64,000 nt of DNA from NCBI RefSeq assembly GCF_000471905.2, contig NW_006495273.1, forward strand, positions 6,965,481 to 7,029,480, in the 5' to 3' direction. The position numbers and the translations under genes are program-made. Source of the stretch: Amborella trichopoda (taxonomy: Eukaryota > Streptophyta > Magnoliopsida > Amborellales > Amborellaceae). Positions 50,263-56,295 of the stretch are shown piece after piece; within the stretch, counting starts at the first letter, position 1, and the number at the start of each line of letters is the position of its first letter. The notes beneath the pieces were generated by a model. The model saw nothing but the letters and a program-made list of their open reading frames with translations, was not told the origin of the DNA and did not search any database.

Positions 50263-51013
50263 CAAAGTAAAGCGCACCTTTTTTGTGCTGAAAATAAGTT
50301 AATAGTGCTGAAAATATGTTGTTTCAGTATCAGAAATCTTTATGATGCTCTGAAAATTTATTTTCGTCTTTAATTATAAAATTTAAAGATTCGAAAGTAG
50401 TGTAGATCGAGCAGATCCTTGAATACTTGAAAATTGACGGTCCAGATAATACATTACAAGATGCACTATTTCTAGGACTTGAGATGTATTTTATCTCGTG
50501 TCCATACATCTTGAGGTGGAGATGATCGAATTGAGGGTTTTTCAGCTTCAAAACAACATCTTCTAGTGAATTTTTGAGGTATGCATTAAGTTGATTGTTT
50601 AGGGCCTCACCCTTATGTAAACTTTTTCCATATATATAATAACAAAATATTTTGAATAAAATTTATTAATCGTTTTTATTTAGTTCCCTTTATAAAAATA
50701 GACCTACAACCAAAAATCTAGATAAATATTTTATTTAAAATAAAAATAAAATATGAAATCAATTTTTGTTACGCTTCCACCCGTCCATATGATGTGTACG
50801 GGATGCTTTTCCATGTATATACAAGGTTTCAAAAAAAGCTAGGCGGCCCTTAGGCGGCTTGCCTGGCGTCCAATGCCTAGGCGGGCGCCCGCCTTGGTAC
50901 ATCTGTCCTGGGCACCCACCCAGGTACATTCGCCCATATAGGGCCGCCTGGGTTTAGGAGGGCAGATTTTTGGTCCAGGCCTCCTAGGTGCCAGGCGGAC
51001 CGTTTTTTAAAAT

Positions 51014-51052
<39 letters not shown>

Positions 51053-54000
51053 TTTTGTTAAGGTAATCTTCGTTGGGGTTTGTGGCCTTTGAAGGTTTAG
51101 AGAGCATGTTAAAAATGACATCTATAGTGATTTTGCACTTCAGCGGGAGTGTTTGTATTGACTAACTAAGGGTTGGGCAGTTAATGGCCTAAAACCCTTA
51201 CCTATGAGCATGTAGCACAATCGAAAAGTATTTATAATGGGTCATCCTTTGTTGAGGTCGAAGAGATGATTTTTGTAAGCCATGAGAATTGTGTGATTTC
51301 GTGTGTGCGGTTGTAGGTCTATGAGAGTGAGGGCCAAAGTCTCAACAAACTAATGTACATGCTCAACAAACTTCTGCACGACATGTACATATGACAACTG
51401 TAGAAAGACACATGTACATGTGCACAGAGAGAGCCTTCTTTGCACTATAGTGTCAATTGCTAGATTTACTGTTAGAGGGGGGAACTGAAATCCATGTTTT
51501 GGGATCACGGTTTCATTGTTTATTGGTCAATTTTGATGAGCAAATCATGAGCCCCCTGCATGAGACTGTGGATCTTGGGTCTCTGTTGGGTTGGTTGAGA
51601 AGACAGTAGTAGATCATAGTTATTGAGTCAAGTCGAGTACCTTATTATCACTACTTTTGACCTATTAGTATCAATCCACTTATAAATATTTTATTTTGGT
51701 ATTAGAAATATTTTTATGAATTTTAAAAATTTATTTTAGAAATTTCAAAAATTTATTTATGCTTTTTATTCATTAAAAGGGTATATTCGAAATTTTCAGA
51801 ACAAGGAAGGGCACATGTGGGGACCTAGGATCCAGCCCTGACATGTGTTCCATCCATGAGTGGGACATGTGGCCTTGTGGGCCCCACATAAAGTTCATAA
51901 GGTGGCACACCCTACTCACTTTTAATTAAAAGTTAGTTAGGGAATCTCTTGAAATTAAATAGATTTGCTCCCTATTCAAGTGGGAGTTTGTTTTAACCAA
52001 AATAAAAAAAATATCTTTGACTTCCTACAAATTTTATAAAGATATGAGGAAGATCTAGATGGTCCTAAAAGTGTTATTATAAGGGGTTAAGGGTATCAAG
52101 TGTCCAAAAAAAGTTACTACATTGTGGGGTAAGGGTATCAAGTGTCCAAAAAATGTTAAGTACATTAAAGAAATACTTCTCTAATAAAGGTCTTGAAAGA
52201 AGGATTATGTGACTGGCCAAGTCAAGACCGATTAAATTTTTTCTATCTTTTTTCTTATGTATTACCACCCGGATCACTTACAAGTGTCCTAATACAATAT
52301 ATGAGCCAAATAAAAATACAAGAATGCTAAAGACTCTCACTTGCTTGCCATCAAAACAAAATTACATTCATAACTTGAATTTGAAAATTACATAAAAGAT
52401 GCAATTATATCAAGAAAGCATGAAACAATAAAATACCGCATAGGTTATCCTCAAGGACTTTGTAAACCCCACACTAAGTCTCCTCCACCAATGACGCACG
52501 GGATCTAGGTTTAAGAATTTGTCTCACAACTTGGAAAGCCTAGGCAAAACCAACAGAGAGCATGACATAGGATAAACTAGACCAAGACTCAATATATGAG
52601 CATAAAGCTAGTACCTATGGCCTAGGCTTTGTGGTTTGGGCGTGCCACCCCTTAGGGTTTCTTTTATTTTCTAAACCCTAATTTTAGAGAGCGAAATCGA
52701 GATAGATCAAAGAGGGGCGTACTACCCCTTATGCTCAAAGAGATAGAGAGATTAAGATATGAATTGTGTGAAGAATGGGCTCCTCGCTAGTTTATATAAC
52801 ATAAAGGCTAGGGTTTATAGGGTTAGGGTTTTGTCATCATTATGAAACTTAATCATGATCTTTGAACATAGAGACGTGGGGTGAAGAGATCTCATGCATT
52901 TATTTATTAGATCGGCCATCATGATTAAAAGGAATGAAATTCAACCATTATCTCTCAATTTTCATAACTCTATTCCCATAAAATATTGTGTAAAGAAAAT
53001 ACTAAATCAAATTTAGTAAATCTTTTATACTTTCCCCTTTTGAAATAAATCAAAGTCTCTGTACGAACTCTTTCCTAAAATATTCCAATTTCAATTAATT
53101 GTATGCCTAATGGCACAAGCCATAAAATAGGAAAGAGAAGAATAAGGAGTTGGGACGCACCACCCTATGGGTGACCATGTTGGCCCCACGCCCCACTAAT
53201 TGGTGGGCCCAATGAATCCCAATGGCCTCCGATATCTTAAATATAATTTACAGATATTAAAATAAATTTTATAATGTCATCAAATATTTTATTTTTCTCT
53301 TTAATCAAATTAAAACTAGAAAACTTATTTAAAAATTATATTTCATTAAAATGGAATACCCAGAAAAGCCTAAAAAATGATTTTAATTATCAAAAAGTTA
53401 ACCAAGACATATTTAAATATATCTAAGAAGATTTGATGGGAATTGGATCCATGGAGTTAGGATTACAACAAATATATTGAGGACTCCATCATTTCTAGAG
53501 ACTGCATTTCACTATACCTTCTCAAACTGGCCCAATAGTTCCCATGACCCACAACCCTTCGCAAGGTTTTATAATTGGAGTATCAAAATCCGCTAATAAA
53601 TGAAGGAGATATGATCCTAATCCATGGATTACAGGTCCTTCCCTAAGGACAAGTCGAAGTCCCATTTCAGCATTATGCTTCATGGGTCCTTCCAACACAA
53701 TCCAATGTTGCAAGGAGTCATCTCTTCCTCACATGTACACGTCATACACCCTTATCTAAATAGCTGCTACCCGGACGGCTATCTAGTGTGCATGTCATTT
53801 GATATAATGATGAGAATTTAGGCCATTGTCCTCTCCGGCCAACTATTACATACAGGGTTCACATCTAGTCCCCGGCGTATTTGTCTCGACTTCATCAAGG
53901 GACAACCCACATCAAAACCTTATTGGTTGTGCTCACGCAATGCCCAAGACTACGAGTTTTAGACATCGCTTGAGTCATAGCCCTGTCAAAACTCAAGTGA

Positions 54001-55130
54001 GTCTCGAACAGTTAACAATTTAAAAAAAAAAAAACTCAAGTGAGTCTTGGCATTAGCAATGCCTCGCAGTCCAAAGTGGACCACACTCCCTCTGGAGCCA
54101 ATATTTCACTATATAATTTCAGTGCATGCTCTCATAGGGCCTTTAAATGGCCACACATGCAACAATAATTTATATAAAGGATATTTGTAACTCAATTTTG
54201 CTTTTTCTGTTTTACTAGATTTATTATTTACAGGAAAATGGTTTGATAGGGTTGCAGCCCTATCAAAATAAGTAAAGCCTCACCTCATAACTCATTTAAA
54301 ATTGCAATTCAAGTATTGAAAAACCTTTATATCGATCATCTTTGCTTGAATATTACTGTCATGAAAAAAAATTAGGATTTCAAGCTCTAAAAACAATTCG
54401 TATTAACAAGTTATCTAGACCGTCCATTTTGCCCTAAGAATAAGTAGATCTGTACCGTTTTTTTAGTTTCAAATTTTATTGTTGGTATTGAAAATTTATT
54501 TTAGAGCTATCATGGAGATTTCCATTGTTGAAAATGCTTTCTAGACGAAGATTTGAGGTGAGGCTTTATTTTGTTTTCGTAAAGCTTGGGCCTTATAGAA
54601 ACTTCATCCTTATTTATATATTGACAAATTGTGAGAACTTTTTAGGTGGTGATAGGTGGCCCATTTCAACCACATGTTGAGCACATTATTCGCCAAAAAG
54701 CATTCTCGGAGAATTCCCCTGTTCTATCAGCAACAGATCCTAGGATCCATGCTATTTTGAAAGGTTTCCAAGGCCATACTGACAAACCTTATCAATCTTG
54801 TGATATACTGATCCATCTTGAAGACCTACAAATGGTATTGTCTAGAATCCTCCTAATTAGATGAATTAAATATTTGTCTTGTCTCATAAGTATGGTAAAT
54901 GTTATCCGAGTATAGCAAAGTTTGCCATCTGTTTAAGAATGGGTGCGTTTCCAGTTTTGAAAAGAAGTAATTGTATTTGATGCTTCCATCCATATGATGT
55001 CTACCAACACATTAAAAAATGTTTATGTAGTTCATTGAGTTATTTAACATGAGATTGCACATGCTTGGACACCACCAGCTTCAGAATGCCGTGACGGCAA
55101 CTTGTTCGGCGCTCTGCCTGAGAAACCGAG
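8631..55130 (+). CDS. DHFS: Dihydrofolate synthetase (DHFS/FolC family), 7 exons, 3' partial
   Basis: This Mur-ligase-superfamily enzyme joins glutamate to dihydropteroate with ATP to make dihydrofolate; in plants the family member with this N-terminus is mitochondrial. Joined exons give about 355 residues. Residues 1 to about 50 are rich in hydroxylated and basic residues, consistent with a transit peptide. The ATP loop GTKGKGST lies at 106-113 and TSPHL at 132-136. [11 protein letters not shown] is at 205-215, and the IAIAKSGI motif with the lysine equivalent to the carbamylated one is at K249. GHHQLQNA in exon 7 is the family HQ-N-A motif. All junctions keep phase and there are no stops. 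The C-terminal ligase domain (about 170-180 residues in the family) is absent and must lie past the window. Folylpolyglutamate synthase is the alternative, but the exon 1 pattern YERLGVP...[14 protein letters not shown] favours DHFS. Confidence 0.9.
9839..10590. repeat. Tandemly doubled MITE (382-bp period) in intron 1
   Basis: Two copies (from 9841 and 10223) start ctttttggttctt...tgaaccatcttcc and end tctag/aagc.tcaatagagtatat. Within each copy, atacaataaaaccatttact near the left is inverted at the right (attaaaagtaaatg...tatac), as is ccgttggatgtg. Each unit therefore behaves as a short inverted-repeat element and the pair is a tandem duplication. Confidence 0.7.
10900..11175 (+). repeat. 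Degenerate tandem repeat of about 60-bp unit
   Basis: tttgctgttgttattgggtc followed by gatttgagc and tattcgac recurs about four times with increasing decay. It lies just upstream of the copia gag relic and may be part of that element's leader. The open frame across it is repeat-derived. Confidence 0.5.
11400..11883 (+). mobile_element. Ty1/copia gag relic
   Basis: Frame 11408-11650 reads [19 protein letters not shown] then VDYVLES, the pattern of copia gag N-terminal regions. A second frame to 11880 ends with [16 protein letters not shown], a zinc knuckle in which the second cysteine is lost. Stops and a frame change disable it, and no pol follows. Confidence 0.6.
12350..14261 (-). mobile_element. 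Long LTR of copia family L (minus orientation), degraded
   Basis: Read on the minus strand it opens near 14261 with gcttgggtttggggc and then atttaaagcccatgagagca. This is the same opening as the LTRs starting at 18884, 38119, 51071 and 54164. The far end (about 12350-12700) has the shared block with 'gccctagggttggcgtgccaccctagg'-type sequence, also seen at 17460-17520 and 52620-52680. The left edge is approximate. Confidence 0.55.
13010..13330. repeat. Internal degenerate tandem repeat, about 103-bp unit
   Basis: gagtcctagtccaagtaaga-type units followed by ctcctaatac start near 13037, 13140 and 13246. They lie inside the long LTR at 12350-14261. Confidence 0.5.
14262..14690. other. Intron 1 segment with no recognised feature
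   Basis: AT-rich sequence without a coding signal or clear repeat structure. Confidence 0.4.
14691..15000. mobile_element. GC-rich MITE-like element
   Basis: A G/C-rich island in AT-rich surroundings contains many inverted ggccca/tgggcc blocks that can fold back. The left edge (ggttagcaacgagccgg) and the reverse complement of the right edge (ggtggcaattggttggg) are alike. Such ggcc-rich, foldable short elements are common in plants. Two overlapping open frames here result from the lack of AT stops and are not genes. Confidence 0.45.
15002..15177. repeat. Tandem duplication, 88-bp period
   Basis: Two copies begin ctaatgaaaacccttctgcc (15002) and ctaatgaaatcccctctacc (15090) and share gaatcatcaaaacc at their ends. 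Non-coding. Confidence 0.75.
15725..16130. repeat. Tandem duplication, about 211-bp period
   Basis: tggtttttttattctatttt at 15727 and tggtttttattctatttttt at 15938 each lead through ggaagagg, gaacttgg, ttgggtctt and gagagggtataat to caatcttttat. Non-coding intron sequence. Confidence 0.65.
16827..17053 (+). mobile_element. RTE-type LINE fragment
   Basis: An open frame encodes [33 protein letters not shown] and [15 protein letters not shown]. These are the conserved C-terminal blocks of plant RTE reverse-transcriptase proteins. The fragment is cut at its right by the LTR that begins near 17054. Confidence 0.75.
17054..18884 (-). mobile_element. 3' LTR of copia family L element (about 1.83 kb)
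   Basis: The LTR runs minus, from cgttaggattttgtagcc at 18884 to tgattgggcaagtca at 17054. It directly follows a polypurine tract (ccaagtgggaga on minus, 18885-18896) and copia pol. The copy at 52210-54164 shares both ends. Its family opening (gccatttaaaggcc) marks all five long LTRs in the window. Confidence 0.65.
18890..20950 (-). mobile_element. Ty1/copia pol relic (integrase end, RT, RNase H)
   Basis: Read leftward on the minus strand. At 20950-20700 is integrase C-terminal sequence ([30 protein letters not shown]). At 20435-20004 is RVT_2 sequence ([27 protein letters not shown]). At 19979-19662 the active site reads YEDD instead of YVDD. At 19380-18890 is RNase H ([23 protein letters not shown]). 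Stops and frameshifts are frequent. Gag and the 5' LTR are missing: the sequence changes abruptly at about 20950. Confidence 0.85.
20951..21060. other. Junction sequence between copia and RTE relics
   Basis: About 110 bp repeat variants of 'ttgctgaatttag / ttgttgattttag'. No coding is recognised. Confidence 0.3.
21061..22395 (+). mobile_element. RTE-type LINE, reverse transcriptase part, inactivated
   Basis: Frame 21105-21464 carries [45 protein letters not shown] and [17 protein letters not shown], which are conserved RT blocks of RTE elements. Broken frames continue through [15 protein letters not shown] and [12 protein letters not shown] sequence (about 21600-21710) to [12 protein letters not shown] and the C-terminal end near 22390, which has a GATGAT-type tail. 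Several stops are present. Confidence 0.8.
22396..25090 (+). mobile_element. Ty3/gypsy gag-protease relic with probable 3' LTR
   Basis: Gag-like pieces appear at 22390-23260: [25 protein letters not shown] and LHQGEMNLS. At 23357-23660 the frame ends [13 protein letters not shown] then [10 protein letters not shown], the context of a gypsy aspartic protease, but the catalytic DSG region is frameshifted. Reverse transcriptase and integrase are absent. The part from about 24725 (cgaaataattcttattttt, ttttttagggattct) resembles the LTR start at 40991 and 42494. Confidence 0.65.
24847..24885. repeat. (TA)n microsatellite
   Basis: About 19 uninterrupted TA units. Confidence 0.95.
25091..26003. other. 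End of intron 1, no feature recognised
   Basis: Non-repetitive looking, T-rich intron sequence that leads to the exon 2 acceptor. Confidence 0.5.
26004..26101 (+). CDS. DHFS: DHFS exon 2 (ATP-binding loop)
   Basis: Acceptor tttaatag|gct, donor actag|gtatga. It encodes [16 protein letters not shown] and then [14 protein letters not shown]. The GTKGKGST loop binds ATP phosphate. It ends in phase 2, and the split serine is completed by the first base of exon 3. The exon is too short for routine ORF calls and lies after a 17,073-bp intron. Confidence 0.92.
26552..26690. repeat. Subterminal tandem repeat, 43-bp unit, about 3.2 copies
   Basis: ttaagaagttcctggtttct recurs at 26554, 26597 and 26640 (exact 43-bp spacing), with a partial fourth copy at 26683. 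Each unit also contains a variant of the terminus motif (tttgataac), so the array may have grown from the transposon end itself. Confidence 0.85.
27395..27570 (-). pseudogene. Unassigned exon-like frame inside the captured segment
   Basis: Read on the minus strand from about 27565: [20 protein letters not shown], then EVEKIVG. A frame change is then needed to continue [18 protein letters not shown]. The composition looks like genuine protein rather than a chance frame. I do not recognise it, and I cannot match it to IWS1. It may be a second captured gene piece. Confidence 0.3.
28190..30155 (-). pseudogene. IWS1: IWS1-like (Spt6-interacting) gene fragment, five exons, disabled
   Basis: IWS1 binds Spt6 during transcription elongation. 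Minus-strand exons: 30155-30136 (MAYEDDP, donor gtgagc); 30030 to about 29660 ([35 protein letters not shown], then lysine-rich); about 28690-28562 ([32 protein letters not shown], donor gtatgc); 28414-28367 ([19 protein letters not shown]); 28267-28190 ([19 protein letters not shown]). The last three are the TFIIS N-terminal-like domain. Damage is clear: a stop and frame change after NDFLG in exon 2, an extra base in exon 4, and TGA replacing a codon after FLS in exon 5. The downstream C-terminal region is missing. Intron-exon structure is retained, so this is a DNA copy, not a retrocopy. Confidence 0.8.
28777..29094 (-). mobile_element. Short retro-insertion (SINE or truncated LINE) with 10-bp duplication
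   Basis: The insert is flanked by aatgcctttt at 28767-28776 and 29095-29104 and has a T-run at its left, which is a poly(A) tail on the minus strand. About 318 bp. A minus-strand open frame ([19 protein letters not shown]) spans it, but I do not know it as a protein. It lies within the captured IWS1 segment and postdates it. Confidence 0.65.
30533..32048. other. Intron 2 segment with no recognised feature
   Basis: AT-rich sequence. A stretch near 31817-31885 (ggaatgtatgtggtccaa) resembles 40771-40835 on the other side of the copia element, perhaps an older dispersed repeat. No gene is supported. Confidence 0.35.
32049..32267 (-). repeat. 3' LTR of the copia element
   Basis: 219 bp, from tgtcagagaa to ctttcaaca. 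It contains GA repeats and 'actgcccatacaaact', both shared with 40594-40762. Confidence 0.8.
33019..34200. mobile_element. TIR element inserted in copia reverse transcriptase (about 1.18 kb)
   Basis: It splits the conserved coding stretch GAKPVDAPMD. The 8 bp tttagccc occur at 33011-33018 and 34201-34208 (10 bp with one mismatch if extended). The left end atagtagttggaaacg and the reverse complement of the right end atagttaccggaatc form a short TIR. The interior is made of variants of 'ggaatcgagtttctg' and has no transposase. An 8-10-bp duplication fits hAT or MULE. Confidence 0.6.
33895..34120. repeat. 68-bp tandem repeat inside the 33019-34200 element
   Basis: ggttcggataaatggttt (33963), ggttccgaaaaatggttt (34031) and ggttctgaaaaacggttt (34099) mark exact 68-bp steps. 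An older copy precedes them from about 33895. Confidence 0.8.
38119..40412 (+). mobile_element. Solo LTR of copia family L, 2.29 kb, with GTAAC duplication
   Basis: It begins TGTTGGGGTTTGAGGCC and ends cacttctctca. The 5-bp gtaac is present on both sides (38114-38118 and 40413-40417), showing an insertion followed by recombination between LTRs. It lies in the leader/gag part of the 32049-40762 copia element. It shares its opening and blocks such as gactgtggtcatgggt and atgatggctgattta with the other four family L LTRs. Confidence 0.8.
40594..40762 (-). repeat. 5' LTR of the copia element, with adjacent primer-binding site
   Basis: 169 bp and shorter than its 219-bp partner by internal deletion. 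The primer-binding site complementary to initiator tRNA-Met is at 40582-40593 (gctttgatacca on the + strand). Confidence 0.8.
40991..42952 (+). mobile_element. Deleted Ty3/gypsy element with both LTRs (about 2 kb)
   Basis: The 5' LTR is about 40991-41568 and the 3' LTR about 42494-42952. Both start gagggaaaaat.attctt and end ttttcctgcatca or its variant. Next to the 5' LTR is a primer-binding site (cggtatcagagcc, 41573-41585). The interior of about 0.9 kb has only gag N-terminal sequence ([15 protein letters not shown]), like the gag at 22396, and then a jump to unrelated coding traces. RT and integrase are gone. A minus-strand RTE tail has inserted into the 5' LTR. No matching target duplication was found. 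Confidence 0.75.
41201..41315 (-). mobile_element. 5'-truncated RTE LINE tail inside the gypsy 5' LTR
   Basis: On the minus strand it reads [20 protein letters not shown] and then an (ATG)n tail, seen on + as catcatcatcatcatt. The 3' LTR (42690-42715) lacks this segment, and atatat flanks both sides. It therefore landed after the gypsy element. Confidence 0.75.
42953..43409. other. End of intron 2, no feature recognised
   Basis: T-rich intron sequence before the exon 3 acceptor. Confidence 0.5.
43410..43560 (+). CDS. DHFS: DHFS exon 3
   Basis: Acceptor tttgcag|c, donor tttgag|gtacta. It encodes (S)[10 protein letters not shown], then a variable helix and [12 protein letters not shown]. The TSPHL...ERI block is the folate/substrate loop region of FolC proteins. 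It follows a 17,308-bp intron and ends in phase 0. Confidence 0.9.
43856..43918 (+). CDS. DHFS: DHFS exon 4
   Basis: This is a 21-codon exon: acceptor ttttcag|gtt, donor gttgag|gtaaac. It encodes [20 protein letters not shown] plus E. It matches the FolC strand 'F.A..vDiavvEvG' and joins exon 5 directly, so no coding bases are missing. Confidence 0.9.
44130..44236 (+). mobile_element. RTE LINE tail
   Basis: It contains the 3'-end blocks 'tggcccttgatagag', 'tagccgaccccaaataatt' and a gatgatgatga tail in intron 4. 5'-truncated to about 100 bp. Confidence 0.65.
44920..44991 (+). tRNA. tRNA-Glu(CUC)-like sequence, decayed (probable pseudogene or SINE head)
   Basis: 72 nt with the plant tRNA-Glu layout: box A (tagtctagattg), anticodon loop ctCTCac and box B (ggttcaaatcc). 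3' acaacgga pairs with 5' ttcattg except at one position. The anticodon stem and T stem each have two mismatches, so it is probably not functional. A T-run follows at 44993-44996. An RTE LINE tail begins about 12 bases later. Confidence 0.65.
45003..45212 (+). mobile_element. RTE LINE tail with (GAT)n end
   Basis: Frames encode [31 protein letters not shown] and then a run of about ten gat units (45178-45209). 5'-truncated, and directly downstream of the tRNA-Glu-like sequence. Confidence 0.75.
46274..46510. mobile_element. GC-rich hAT-type MITE (family M2) with 8-bp duplication
   Basis: The ends caatgttttaaaaaacgg and caaggtttcaaaaaacgc (reverse complement) are inverted repeats. tgtataat flanks both sides (46266-46273 and 46511-46518). 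The interior is made of ctaggcgcctagg palindromes. It sits inside the L1 RT gene. Another copy is at 50822-51017. Confidence 0.8.
47695..47862. repeat. Tandem duplication, 84-bp period, inside L1
   Basis: tatgtcttctgatctcc starts at 47695 and 47779. Both copies run through aaaagtaggattctttctta to ggaag.ctca.aactgc. Confidence 0.85.
48022..48327. repeat. Tandem duplication, 153-bp period, inside L1 endonuclease
   Basis: tgatcgactgtgactctggc starts at 48022 and 48175. Each copy ends at agtgttatt.ggcct. It duplicates about 50 codons near the end of the L1 endonuclease domain. Confidence 0.9.
49101..49740. other. End of intron 4, no feature recognised
   Basis: Ordinary T-rich intron sequence up to the exon 5 acceptor. 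Confidence 0.5.
49741..49902 (+). CDS. DHFS: DHFS exon 5 (catalytic central motifs)
   Basis: Acceptor aataacag|gct. The donor is best placed at gtgccca|gttacg so that the frame continues KQGCP|VVIGGP. It encodes [23 protein letters not shown] and [10 protein letters not shown]. The histidine of GEEH and the lysine of AKSGI correspond to the metal-binding histidine and carbamylated lysine of FolC. A competing donor one codon earlier (caagg|gtgccc) would break the frame. Confidence 0.9.
50130..50149. other. Assembly gap (20 N)
   Basis: A run of exactly 20 N in intron 5, shortly before an AT microsatellite; the true length is unknown. Confidence 0.99.
50209..50261. repeat. (AT)n microsatellite
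   Basis: About 26 AT units with one interruption (actat). It overlaps the left edge of MITE M1 copy B. Confidence 0.95.
50261..50629. mobile_element. MITE family M1, copy B
   Basis: The right end read in reverse complement is ggaaaaagtttacataaggg, leading to aaacaatcaa, like copy A. The left end is lost into the AT microsatellite (atcaaagtaaagcgcacc remains). Confidence 0.6.
50822..51017. mobile_element. GC-rich hAT-type MITE (family M2), second copy
   Basis: The ends caaggtttcaaaaaaagc and (reverse complement) caatattttaaaaaacgg match the copy at 46274-46510, with the same ctaggcgg/gcctgggt interior. It is flanked by near-identical AT octamers. Confidence 0.75.
51018..51050. repeat. (AT)n microsatellite
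   Basis: About 16 AT units next to the M2 MITE. Confidence 0.95.
51071..52080 (+). mobile_element. Family L LTR fragment, plus orientation
   Basis: It opens cgttggggtttgtggcc and then tttgaaggtttagagagcat. Further on it shares gactgtggatcttgggtc and cccacttttgacc-type blocks with the solo LTR at 38119. It is truncated before the LTR end. It faces the minus-oriented LTR that follows. Confidence 0.6.
52081..52209. repeat. Short direct repeat between opposed LTRs
   Basis: aagggtatcaagtgtccaaa occurs twice about 43-44 bp apart (from about 52088). Confidence 0.6.
52210..54164 (-). mobile_element. Family L LTR, minus orientation (about 1.96 kb)
   Basis: It runs minus from tgttgcatgtgtggcc (54164) to tgactggccaagtca (52210), matching the LTR at 17054-18884 at both ends. 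No pol is attached. Flanking pentamers ttatg and ataat do not match, so it is either a solo LTR with decayed duplications or a truncated element. Confidence 0.65.
54243..54613. mobile_element. MITE family M1, copy C
   Basis: The left part ggttgcagccctatcaaaat leads into aagtaaagcctcacctca. The right part, inverted, gives ggatgaagtttctataaggc leading into aataaagcctcacctcaa. The inner TIR match is strong. It ends only about 30 bases before exon 6. Confidence 0.6.
54646..54834 (+). CDS. DHFS: DHFS exon 6
   Basis: Acceptor ttttttag|gtg, donor acaaatg|gtattg; 63 codons in phase 0. It encodes [19 protein letters not shown] and ends with IHLEDLQM. This is the region after the catalytic lysine that leads toward the HQ-N-A loop. 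Confidence 0.88.
55031..55130 (+). CDS. DHFS: DHFS exon 7, last exon in window
   Basis: Acceptor tttatgtag|ttc, donor accgag|gtactg. It encodes [20 protein letters not shown] followed by [10 protein letters not shown]. It ends in phase 1, so at least one further exon is required. None is recognisable in 55131-64000. Confidence 0.88.
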
Positions 55131-55649
55131 GTACTGACTCCTAGAATTATGAGAACATTTTGCCTGATTGTTTTGATATCTTAAAGCTAATACTTTTATT
55201 TTATTTTATGGGCCTGCCATTATCCCCTGCGTATTTGGCATTCCCACCCTAATAACCAGGTTGGAGATACCAATCCGGTGAATTTTTGAAACTAACATGC
55301 TTGGGTTTGGTGGGAATGTGAAAACTTGTATGAGAATAGCTACCTTCTCTTATAGTTATATCATATCGTTTTAATGGGTAATTCTAATAAAAAGTTCAGA
55401 ATGGTTGACTGCTTCAATTCTATGGATTTATCATGATCATTATGTTTAAGAGTGCTTTATTTTATATGCTCTGGACAAGACAAGATCAACGAAGCACAGA
55501 TGGTTCATTTGCATTATTAGTTGATACAAATAGGTTGAGATAGATATGTGCTTCATGCTTTTAGATTGAAATATTCCATGTTTTACAAACTGCGATTTTC
55601 ATGTGATAGGCTACAAAATGGAAAGAAATTAAAATAAATGTCATTACCA

Positions 55650-55945
55650 AAAGGTAGATGTGGCACCAATAGGTGATAAGATGAGAGAGAGTGGACTTAG
55701 GTAAGCTGGCTATGTGTGGCGTGGACTTAGTACAACATATGTTAGGAGGTTAGTTCAAGGCGAAGGCTCAAAAAGGGCAAGATGTAGGCTCAAAAGGACA
55801 TGGTTGGAAGTAGTGAGAAAAGATATGGAGACTTATGGCCTCACTGAGGGTATGACCCTTAGTAGAGCAGAATGGCAGACTATGATTCGTGTAGCCGACC
55901 CCAATTAGTTGGGAAAAGGCTTTGACGATGATGATGCTGATGCCA
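55650..55945 (+). mobile_element. RTE LINE tail
   Basis: It encodes MRESGLR, VRRLVQGEGSKRARCRLKRT, WLEVVRKDMETYGL, MTLSRAEWQTMIRVADPN and then a gacgatgatgatgctgatg tail. 5'-truncated at about 300 bp. Confidence 0.8.
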
Positions 55946-55959
55946 TTACCAAAAGGGTG

Positions 55960-56295
55960 TGGTTTGTATAAGGTTGCAAACTTAAACAATCAAAGTAACG
56001 TGCACATCAAAACTCTACCATAAGATGCAATTATGGTGTCAAAAACTTTTAGGATGGTCCGAAAATCTATTTATATCTCTAATTATAAAATTAAAATTCC
56101 AAAAATGGTTTAAATAAAGCAGATCTATAGATGCATGAAAATCTTGGAAATGGACATCTAAATAATGTGTTGAGATGCACTATTTTTAGGACTCAAATCT
56201 CTTTTTAAAAAAGATTTATTTTCATACATTTCGATGGATTTTTGAGGTGACCTTAATTTATAGTTTAAGGTTGCAACCTTGTATAAAATTTTTCC
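55960..56295. mobile_element. MITE family M1, copy D
   Basis: The left part tttgtataaggttgcaaact and the reverse complement of the right part ttttatacaaggttgcaacc form a good TIR. Inside it shares aatcaaagtaacgtgcacatc with copy B. Confidence 0.65.

Noticed and set aside
51071..54164. A single full-length LTR element
   Set aside because: The two LTR-like blocks are in opposite orientation and no gag-pol lies between them.
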